Assembly (NCBI GenBank): GCA_022925895.1
Contig: JAKSYS010000415.1
Location: 1 to 54,550 of the forward strand
Reading direction: 5' to 3'
Length of the DNA: 54,550 nt
Origin: Fragilaria crotonensis
Taxonomy: Eukaryota; Bacillariophyta; Fragilariophyceae; Fragilariales; Fragilariaceae
Below the pieces are notes generated by a model. The model did not search any database. It was not told the DNA's origin and worked only from the letters and a program-made list of their open reading frames with translations. The translations under genes and the position numbers were made by a program. Shown piece by piece: positions 41,214-49,231 of the stretch (position 1 is its first letter; every line of letters begins with the position of its first letter).

Positions 41214-41700
41214 ATGCTATAAACAAGGGGTGCGTGATGATTTTCCGGTACTCAATCAAGATGTTGAAGCGGAGGATCTGGTGTCTGATGACAAAACGGA
41301 AGATGATGATCCAGGGCGGTTCAAGGAAGCTAGAGACGGGGATCACCTCATTACTCCTTTTCAATGTGACTCTTGTCATTTCGAGAATTGTAAGAAGCGA
41401 TCTCCAATCGAAGGAAACTTGCAGGATGAAGTCGCGTTGCTGGGTATTCGATGGGCAAATCTGGACGCTCTCTGGTCGCGGGAGAGGTCAACTGTTCGAG
41501 CCAATAGATTACAGGGGAAAATGTGGATCTCCGTTAGTGAGAGTGCGGGCTGGACAGATTACGGGCTACCAAAGCGGGGCCCATATCCAGTCGAAGATAC
41601 CTTTGGAATGCAAGCTGCGGTCAATCTACTTCTGAGATCTAGGAGTGTTGGGATTAATTCCAGGACCATACAATATGAAACTACGCGAAACTACGTTTGA
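41104..41700 (+). pseudogene. DIRS-like element: zinc-finger-like start of the YR ORF
   Basis: This frame has no ATG. It reads CEGAWHGKCYKQGVRDDFPV, HLITPFQCDSCHFENCKKRS, LLGIRWANLDALWSRERSTV and GMQAAVNLLLRSRSVGINSR. The paired Cys and His residues suggest a zinc-binding region ahead of the recombinase core-binding domain. It overlaps the end of the RNase H frame by about 110 nt and shifts frame again near 41690 into the catalytic part. Confidence 0.6.
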
Positions 41701-42568
41701 TGGCCATGGGGATACATTCATGTCGGAAGATGGAAAAGGAGGTACGGTTTCGCGTTCTCCTACAAACTCACCCTGGTTCAAGAGGTTCATGCGTGGACTG
41801 CACAAGCGGATGGGTAATGTATGGATCCCGGATCGGGCTTTGTTGAAACAGGAATTCATGTATTGCTTGATCGTGTTGGAAGAGGATTGGGCTTGTTATT
41901 CAAACGTGGATGACGTCGGAGGAAAATCGAGAACAGCTTTGGTAGCCACTATGATGTTGGCGGGTTGGTTTGCAGCGCTGCGAGGAGAAGAGATCGTGAG
42001 AGTAGACGTCGGTCAGATGAGGAAGCATTGGGTAGAGAGCACGATGCTTCAAGAAGCACCTCACATCCCATTAATGCTATCAGGGCGATTCAAACGCGAA
42101 GTGGGGGAAAAGGTATTTTGCCAACCGTTGGCTATGGAATCGAAGTCCGGAATCAAGATTGGACAATGGTTTTGGAGAGCGTTAGAGATGTTAGGAGCAC
42201 AAGACGTTATGTCAGGGCCAATGTTCCGGGTCATGGGAAAGGAAGTCGGAACTTTTAAACGCGCAACCACAGCAGACCTCAATCCAAATTTCATAGACTT
42301 GCTCGAACGTGTTCGGAAGCGTTGGTCGAACGTGTTTGGGCAAGAAGTGAATATCAGAAAGGAATTCAGTATTGGACGATCCTTACGAAGAGGTGTGACC
42401 GCGGAAGCTCAAAACGTGGGCATCCCGAAGGAAGTTATTGAAGCCAACAACCGGTGGAGAAAACATGCGAGGTCGAAAGGATTGACTCCGGGGATGACAA
42501 TGATGGAACGGTATTCGGACGCAAAGGCAAGCGTTCCAACTCTTGTCAGATTTTCGAGTGAACTGTGA
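41645..42568 (+). CDS. Tyrosine recombinase (integrase) of the DIRS-like element
   Basis: The 307-codon frame holds the core-binding and catalytic domains. The first catalytic Arg is in GWFAALRGEEIVRVD (codon at 41981). The second cluster is in SIGRSLRRGVTAEAQNVG, and the nucleophile Tyr is in MMERYSDAKASVP (codon at 42512). YR enzymes integrate circular double-stranded cDNA by site-specific recombination and leave no target duplication, which fits the junctions of this element. The formal start ATG 41645 is not necessarily the real one, as the domain joins the preceding frame (IQYETTR). Confidence 0.75.
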   Translation: MLGLIPGPYNMKLRETTFDGHGDTFMSEDGKGGTVSRSPTNSPWFKRFMRGLHKRMGNVWIPDRALLKQEFMYCLIVLEEDWACYSNVDDVGGKSRTALVATMMLAGWFAALRGEEIVRVDVGQMRKHWVESTMLQEAPHIPLMLSGRFKREVGEKVFCQPLAMESKSGIKIGQWFWRALEMLGAQDVMSGPMFRVMGKEVGTFKRATTADLNPNFIDLLERVRKRWSNVFGQEVNIRKEFSIGRSLRRGVTAEAQNVGIPKEVIEANNRWRKHARSKGLTPGMTMMERYSDAKASVPTLVRFSSEL

Positions 42569-43203
42569 GTGAGGAAGGAAGGATACCCAACTTTCTTGAA
42601 GCTGGCAATCGGACGTTGTTGACCGGCGAATTGCTCAAGCTAAACCGACGAGAGAAAGTTGGGAAGGGAAGAATGATTTGTGTCGAAAGGGGGATTTTTG
42701 CGCTAAGAACAATATTGTTGTTCAAGGCCCTTGTTTTGCGATGATCGCCAGGACTATCGATCAAACTCTATGTAATGGAATCGGACAAGTCTGATTTGCT
42801 ATCAGTCAAGTCCGGACAAGGAGATGCACGTATCGCGTACCCTTGTCGGAAAAGCAAACCCAATGGGAATGAACTTGAACATGGATTTCAAGTCGGGCTT
42901 TTCATTAATGGATATGACATAAAGGGGCATCGAATTAATGGCAATCGGAGACCACTTCTGGAATTCGATTCCGGAATGGGAAACAATTGGTATTCAAGTC
43001 ACGAATCCAAAACATGGAAAAGGGATTTGGGATGTGACACGCCACCCCCAGCTTGGGACGGAGGTTCAAATGCATAGGGACCCCCGTCGCTCGGTTTTAA
43101 GTTTTGATACAAAGAGTCTTTAAATTTATGAGGGAATTGACTTCACCCGCGGATTCTAGCAACTGTACGAAGTATACTTGAAGGTTGTAAAGTCTAAGGT
43201 ACC
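42569..43203 (+). other. 3' non-coding region of the DIRS-like element
   Basis: About 635 nt after the recombinase stop hold only short ORFs. Two similar segments, atggaatcggacaag...tatcagtcaagtccggacaag, lie near 42775-42825. It probably contains the element's 3' terminal repeat. It is shared with 3259-3886. Confidence 0.5.
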
Positions 43204-43255
43204 TTTATCGAACTTTTCCAAGGTAAGAATCATCCGTCACGAACGGATTTGAACG
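43204..43255 (+). repeat. 3' LTR of the outer Copia element, second part
   Basis: ttatcgaacttttccaagg to gatttgaacg matches the last ~51 bp of the 5' LTR at 22008-22058. Together with 34815-34929 it rebuilds a full LTR. Confidence 0.7.
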
Positions 43256-43460
43256 CTGAGATGTACGAGTAGTTCGAGTATTGGTAGTTGTAGTTTTCTA
43301 CGTCCTTCCAAGGTCCATTAGGGAAAAGGTACTAGTACGTGTAAGCTACAGTACCTGTCACCACGACAACAATTTCGCACATTCGCACATTCGCACAACA
43401 TATACACGTTATTGGGAGACACGATTTACATAAACAAGTCTATCCAAACCTTCCGCTGCC

Positions 43461-44378
43461 ATGAAGCTCGCTGTTCTCTTCACCTTCCTTGGCGTTACTG
43501 TTCAAGGTCTAGACGACATCACTGTTGAAGATGATGTTTCTATCATTGAGGACACCCTTATGTTGGAGGCCACCACCAGCAGAGCGACGGTAGGTGTCCT
43601 CACTGTCGAAGTCAAGAGATCCGATTCCGCTCGCACAACGGAGAAATCCGGCATTGCGATAGACCGATACCTCAAAAAGCGCAGGATGACCAAGGCACGG
43701 ACCAAGGCACGGACCAAGGCACGGACCAAGGCACGGACCAAGGCACCGACCAAGGCACGGACCAAGGCACCGACCAAGGCACCGACCAAGGCACCAACCG
43801 CCGTACCGACCTCCGCACCGACCTCCGCACCAACCTCCGAACCATCCGCCGCACCAACCTCCGCACCGACCTCCGCACCAACCTCCGCACCGACCTCCGC
43901 AGAGAATTTCGCACCGACTTCCGCACCGACTTCAGCACCAACCGCCACACCAACCTCCGCACCAACCTCCGCACCAACCTCCGCACCAACCTCCGCACCA
44001 ACCTCCGCACCAACCTCCGCACCGACCTCCGCAGAGAATTTCGCACCGACTTCCGCACCGACTTCCGCACCGACTTCCGCACCGACTTCCGCACCGACTT
44101 CAGCACCAACCTCAGCACCAACCTCCGCACCAACCTCCGCACCAACCTCCGCTCCAACCTCCGCACCGACCAAGGCACCAACCGCCGGACCGACTTCCGC
44201 ACCGACTTCCGCACCGACTTCCGCACCAACCGCCACACCGACCGCCACACCGACCGCCACACCGACCTCCGCACCAATCGCCACACCGACCTCAGCACCG
44301 ACCTCAGCACCGACCTCAGCACCGACCTCAGCACCGACCTCGGCTCCGACCTCAGCACCTACAGCAGCTCCTGCCTAA
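43461..44378 (+). CDS. Secreted Pro-Thr-repeat protein, Hint domain lost (U4)
   Basis: The 305-residue ORF is the same protein as in U1 with about 24 more residues, from extra TKAR/TSAP repeats. Signal peptide, acidic segment and basic patch are identical. Two [12 protein letters not shown] insertions interrupt the array, as in U1. It ends [11 protein letters not shown] at the shared deletion junction. Upstream the TATA motif is replaced by tttacataaac. It is open throughout in a single frame, which may reflect selection or recent duplication. Confidence 0.6.
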   Translation: MKLAVLFTFLGVTVQGLDDITVEDDVSIIEDTLMLEATTSRATVGVLTVEVKRSDSARTTEKSGIAIDRYLKKRRMTKARTKARTKARTKARTKAPTKARTKAPTKAPTKAPTAVPTSAPTSAPTSEPSAAPTSAPTSAPTSAPTSAENFAPTSAPTSAPTATPTSAPTSAPTSAPTSAPTSAPTSAPTSAENFAPTSAPTSAPTSAPTSAPTSAPTSAPTSAPTSAPTSAPTSAPTKAPTAGPTSAPTSAPTSAPTATPTATPTATPTSAPIATPTSAPTSAPTSAPTSAPTSAPTSAPTAAPA

Positions 44379-44507
44379 GGCAGTGTGAAGGCCAAAGCTG
44401 CTATTTCAAAGTACAGCACTGCTGAAAGTATTGGACTCTACCTCACCCTTGACAATTAAGTTATTTTTAATGTATTATCAACATCTTCCGAGACACGCCG
44501 TGTCAAT

Positions 44508-44722
44508 ATGAATTCCGAATAGAAGACACAAACTTTGAGTTGATTGGGGTTTCGGCATTGAACCGTGACGCCACCATTACCATTGTCATTTCCTGCTTCA
44601 ATCTCATGTTCTCGTTCCTTTTGTTGCGGCGACAGTGCGAGGATACATTCCATGACCTGTTGCACGACGGCAAAGTGATTCCGCTGAAGCGTCGAATGCA
44701 AGGTACGGATACAATCAGGCAT
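44508..44722 (-). pseudogene. 2OG dioxygenase fragment A (U4)
   Basis: The - strand frame 44456-44722 reads ILALSPQQKEREHEIEAGND, GGVTVQCRNPNQLKVCVFYS, aligned with the intact enzyme around residues 135-180. It has no catalytic residues. Confidence 0.65.
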
Positions 44723-44872
44723 TGATAGGAGAAGAAGTCGAGAACAGTACGATGCTTACGCTGTGTGCTGATCCAGATCGTGTCGAGTGCATGAGGGGTC
44801 TGGGAGTTTTATACCTGACAACACAATCTCGATGACTCGGGAGTGGTGGAGGAACAACATACAATACTTAAT

Positions 44873-45396
44873 TCAGTACTCTTGAACCATGATCGTGTTA
44901 CCGAAGTAAATCAAGTCGCTGCGAGTCCAGCGGTTGCAGGTTCTTCGTCCGATCGACGGACTACTAGGCTCGCCTCCGCGGACAATTTTGATGTCCAAAG
45001 GAGCTGTTCCACATCTGCATATACGACCTTCTTGAAATGAGTCAGGAATCTCCTTCTTCTTGCCGCCATGATTTTTGCCTTTGTTGTCTAGCATGGAGCC
45101 CAGTCCTTTCGACAGTATTTTGTCGCCAAGTTTGAATCTTATCGTCATGTCCATGCTTGTGAAAAGGTTGTTGTCTCCATATTAATACCAATTCCGAATA
45201 AAAGACACACACTTTGTGGTGATTGAGGTTTAGCACTTGCACCGTGACATTACAAGTACTGGTGTCATCTCCTGCGATATTGCATGACTGTCGCTGTTCC
45301 TGCGGCAACAGGGCGGATGCCGTAATAGACGTCGGTCCACATGCTTTCCCGTCATTTTTGTTGGTACAGTAACCAAGATATTGCGAATGAGCTCAT
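44873..45396 (-). pseudogene. 2OG dioxygenase fragment B (U4)
   Basis: Counterpart of fragment B in the other units, nearly identical to U1. The HHKVCVFYSELVLIW block is readable at 45042-45308; the remainder has diverged. Confidence 0.65.
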
Positions 45397-45868
45397 TTCT
45401 TCATGTACAGTTCGTCATGGTGATGTCAATACAGATAGAACGTAGAGAAAAAAGTTCTTATTCCGAGCCTGAAGCAGGAGCGCATCGAGGGAAACACGGC
45501 TCCGGTGGGAGAGATCGCCCAATGGGAAGCGTGCTGCAAACAGGTAGATTGAAACTTGATGAAGGCCTTCTCCCTGTGGCTTCGAATCTGGTCCCTGACA
45601 TGGCGGCGGCGGCGGCGTGCGATTGAGAATTGTGATTGAAGATGAATTTTGAAGGACGGAAAGCGACGCCTCAAAGAAGTATATGCTGACTTACCTCAGG
45701 TCAAGGCGTGCGTTAGCCACGTCATTTTGAGCGCCAGTCTTCTGCTTTTACAAGGTGGCTGTTCATTCGTGCCAGTCTGTATTGTGCTTTCATCGTCGTG
45801 TTGTTTTGCGGAATAATCGCGAACTCTTATTCAATGTTGCTGTGCGATTGGCTTCAAGTGCAACGTAG

Positions 45869-46153
45869 TTGAATCACGCATGCGCATGGTTACATCTGAA
45901 ACCGAAGACCATGCACTTTCCGCAATTGACGATAAGTAAGGATGGCAGCATTATTTGCTGCGATGCTGCATGCCCTTTGGAGGCACTCCCTCTAAATGCC
46001 CTCATGACGGGACATGTGCACGTTGCTGTAAGTGGTATTCATGATACTGAGCAACGAAACGTTTTAATGACATACTTGACGTTAATTGGTACGCATTTAC
46101 ACATGATCCATGACGCATCTGACGAATCTTCGAACGAAAACATCCGACTCTAG
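45869..46153 (+). pseudogene. Small conserved ORF without ATG (U4)
   Basis: The frame encodes the CCDAACPLEALPLNALMTGH peptide described at 6485, but enters from a different upstream frame because three nucleotides differ (gataagtaagg). No ATG opens it. It is repeated at 48053-48337. Confidence 0.3.
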
Positions 46154-46306
46154 TCTGGAGTGCTTTGGCATATCATACTCACATTCAAGCCTAACGTGCT
46201 ACAGTAGGAGTTTACTACTTGCATAGTACTTGTACTACTCTCTTAATATACATGCAACAGGACCTGGACGAAATCGAACCTTCTTATTCTTTTTTATATA
46301 TATATC

Positions 46307-46644
46307 CTACTATATTATAAATTAATTGTGTGCGTGTGTGCGTGCGTGCGTCCGTCTGTTACGGAGTATGACCACTCTGGGGTACTGGATCAAATGAATA
46401 CTGTCTCATACTCGGAGTATGATATATGTCATACATGCATACTGGAGTACTCCGTAAGCGATGTCGGTAAGATTTGCATATACGTAGTTGCGTCAGTGCG
46501 TGCGTCTGTTACGGAGTATGACCACTCTGGGGTACTGCACTACTTGCGTATAGTACTGAACTGTACAAACAGTACACACAACCGTGCACAACCCATACCG
46601 TACACGTATTCCAAAAGTCCGACCAATTGGGAGGTACCCACTAG
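46307..46644 (+). mobile_element. ~340-bp repeat element, orientation A
   Basis: It interrupts the host sequence ttttttatatatatatctaaag. It begins ctactatattat and ends gtacccactag, flanked by tatatc on both sides (46301-46306, 46645-46650). Inside, cgtctgttacggagtatgac...ggggtactg occurs twice about 150 bp apart. An inverted copy is at 48481-48838 in the equivalent host position. It has no ORF of note. Confidence 0.6.
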
Positions 46645-46683
46645 TATATCTAAAGATTCCGTTGCCAACTTGGAAAATGGATC

Positions 46684-47256
46684 TTACATGGTCTGGGGTG
46701 GGAGCACAGTACTGTGCCTCCAGCGCCACTACTACAACGGGGCACGAAAGTACTAGTACGGACGCCACGGGCACGACGACCTGTACTATCGTTGCCCCGG
46801 ATCGGCAGTTCATATCGGCATGTCGTATGAAGACATACGTAATGGATACGGGGACATCCACGATTCACCGTTGAACGCGAAAACTAACTCCAACGTGAAC
46901 TCGCCGATCCAAGCCGCTGGAGTGGGAGATTTGCCCACATCGATCCACCAACGTGAACCGACTGCGCCAAGCAAACTTCCATCCCAGCAACTAAGTCAAT
47001 AGCTTACTAATCGTTTAATTTTCCCCAAGCCCACCCCTGGACCACCCAACATCCGGGGAGTTGGAGCTGAATTTACCGTCGAGGGAATCCCCTCGACCAA
47101 CCCAAACATCAGTCTACCTCGTCCCGACAGTCGTGCGTTACCACTAAGGCGGGCTACCTACACCGTCGATCACGACGGAGAAATACTCTGGGCAACCCGA
47201 ACGGAAACAAGAGAGAACAACAGACTGGTTTTGAAGTGGCGCAGCGAACAACTTCG
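46684..47256 (+). mobile_element. Unclassified 573-bp insert with coding-like fragment
   Basis: It splits the host sequence ggatc|caaacaagatcc with no clear target duplication. A 60-codon ORF (46820-47002) is followed by a + frame at about 47060-47256 with ISLPRPDSRALPLRRATYTV and WATRTETRENNRLVLKWRSE. The composition is protein-like, but no start is seen and I recognise no family. It may be a fragment of a captured gene or of another retroelement Gag. Confidence 0.4.
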
Positions 47257-47421
47257 CAAACAAGATCCAAGTTTTCGTCATAATACGCACACTACACACC
47301 CGGTAAAGAGAGAGAATGTGAAACTATATGAACATGGATGATTGATGAGTTTCACAACAGGAATCTTGAGTCTTGACTCGTCCCCAGAATGCCGGTGTAC
47401 GTCTGATGTCATCTTGAACTC

Positions 47422-47938
47422 ACAAGCGACACGAAACCTCGCGACGACGGCATCACTTGACGTCGTCGACGACGACGACACTAGCGACCCTACTCCTTGC
47501 GACACTAGACGCTAGCGGCCATGATGGCGACGCTTTCCGAGAACTGCTTCCTCAAATGTTACCATGTATGGTATTAGCTTATATTTGTTCTAAACTAAGG
47601 ATCTACTACGTCTACTCTAGCTAATCCTAACAAAACAACTATCGTGCATTATTGCCACTCGTCGTCGTCGTCGTTCTCAAGATAAGTATGGAGGGTAACA
47701 AATGCGGGAGGGGGCTGCATTCCCTGCAGTCATCAATAACGGTGTGCGGTGGAATTTGTTTGAAAGAATACTGGAGTACTCCGAGTATGGAATAAAATGC
47801 GACACTAGGATAAAGAATGACCCGGAAAACACAACTTTATTTGTATTCACGATAAGGCCGGGGAAACGACATTTTCTAAAACAAAAGTTGGGGGGTCAGT
47901 TTTTCATCGCAACTTTTCGCTACCGTAAGGGTGGGCCT
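47422..47938. other. 517-bp unique segment between two unit copies
   Basis: It joins the 3' end of one spacer (…cttgaactc) to the middle of a second spacer copy (ttacaaggtggctg). It has two (cgtcgt)n runs, at about 47461-47480 and 47660-47675, and a stretch gaatactggagtactccgag. No gene is supported; short ORFs only. Confidence 0.4.
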
Positions 47939-48480
47939 TACAAGGTGGCTGTTCATTCGTGCCAGTCTGTATTGTGCTTTCATCGTCGTGTTGTTTTGCG
48001 GAATAATCGCGAACTCTTATTCAATGTTGCTGTGCGATTGGCTTCAACGTAGTTGAATCACTCATGCGCATGGTTACATCTGAAACCGAAGACCATGCAC
48101 TTTCCGCAATTGACGATAAGTAAGGATGGCAGCATTATTTGCTGTGATGCTGCATGCCCTTTGGAAGCACTCCCTCTAAATGCCCTCATGACGGGACATG
48201 TGCACGTTGCTGTAAGTGGTATTCATGATACTGAGCAACGAAACGTTTTAATGACATACTTGACGTTAATTGGTACGCATTTACACATGATCCATGACGC
48301 ATCTGACGAATCTTCGAACGAAAACATCCGACTCTAGTCTGGAGTGCTTTGGCATATCATACTCACATTCAAGCCTAACGTGCTACAGTAGGAGTTTACT
48401 ACTTGCATAGTACTACTCTCTTAATAAACATGCAACAGGACCTGGACGAAATCGAACCTTCTTATTCTTTTTTATATATA

Positions 48481-48838
48481 CTAGTAGTGGGTACCTCCCA
48501 ATTGGTCGGACTTTTGGAATACGTGTACGGTATGGGTTGTGCACGGTTGTGTGTACTGTTTGTACAGTTCAGTACTATGCGCAAGTAGTGCAGTAACCCA
48601 GAGTGGTCATACTCTGTAACAGACGCACGCACTGACGCAACTACTTTTTTATGCAAATCTTACCGACATCGCTTACGGAGTATATATGACATACTTGTAC
48701 TCCAGCATGCATGTATGACATATACTCATATACTATATACTCCGAGTATGAGACAGTATTCATTTGATCCAGTACGCCAGAGTGGTCATACTCCGTAACA
48801 CACGGACGCACGCACACAATTAATTTATGATATAGTAG
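48481..48838 (-). mobile_element. ~350-bp repeat element, orientation B
   Basis: This is the inverted copy of 46307-46644. It begins ctagtagtgggtacc and ends tatagtag, and sits at the same host site (between tttttatatata and tatctaaagattcc) in the second spacer copy. Sequence identity to copy A is high but with small indels. Confidence 0.6.
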
Positions 48839-49195
48839 GATATCTAAAGATTCCGTTGCCAACTTGGAAAATGGATCCAAACAAGATCCAAGTTTTCGTC
48901 ATAATACGGACACTACACACTCGGTAAAGAGAGAGAATGTGGAACTATATGAACATCGATGATTGATGAGTTTCACAACAGGAATCTTGAGTCTTGACTC
49001 GTCCCCAGAATGCCGGTGTACGTCTGATGTCATCTTGAACTCTCAGATGAAGTTCGAGTATTGGTAGTTGTAGTTTTCTACGTCCTTCCAACGTCCATTA
49101 GGGAAAAGGTACGTGTAAGCTACCTGTCACCACGACAACAAGAATTCGCAAATTCGCACATTCGAACAACATTTACACTTTATTGGGAGACACGA

Positions 49196-49205
49196 TATAT
49201 ATAAA
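49196..49205 (+). promoter_or_regulatory. TATA box of the Hint gene
   Basis: tatatataaa lies 27-36 nt before ATG 49232. Only two or three attcgcac octamers precede it (49143-49168), fewer than in U2. Confidence 0.5.
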
Positions 49206-49231
49206 CACGTCTATCCAAACCTTCCGCTGCC

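Larger units (their letters stand above)
34930..43203 (+). mobile_element. DIRS-like tyrosine-recombinase retrotransposon
   Basis: The ~8.3-kb element lies inside the 3' LTR of the outer Copia. The junctions are gagtaccct|aaacatg on the left and aaggtacct|ttatcg on the right, so a short gtacc(c)t motif occurs at both ends. The order is Gag-like ORF, Pol with RT and RNase-H-like domain, then a tyrosine recombinase. No Copia or Gypsy integrase and no LTRs of its own are seen, as expected for DIRS-group elements. I could not find split or inverted terminal repeats by eye. Pol and YR frames are broken at several points. Confidence 0.8.
21891..43255 (+). mobile_element. Outer Copia LTR retrotransposon with nested elements
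   Basis: Short LTRs bound the element: 21893-22058 on the left, and on the right 34815-34929 plus 43204-43255, split by the DIRS-like element. A Gag ORF is followed by protease, integrase, RT and RNase H in the Copia order. Candidate target duplication is ctgac (21886-21890) versus ctgag (43256-43260), one mismatch. Pol is dead: it has frameshifts near 25835, 26305, 26600 and 27150, a TAG stop at 26811, and a second Copia element inserted in the RT region. Element length without the nested insertions is about 6.6 kb. Confidence 0.8.
43271..47421 (+). repeat. Tandem unit U4
   Basis: It has the same layout as U1 and is its closest relative. It carries a truncated PT gene, dioxygenase fragments at 44508-44722 and 44873-45396, a GGC run near 45603 and the small conserved ORF. 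The 3' spacer is interrupted at 46307-46644 and 46684-47256. A second, partial copy of the spacer follows at 47939-49050. Confidence 0.75.
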
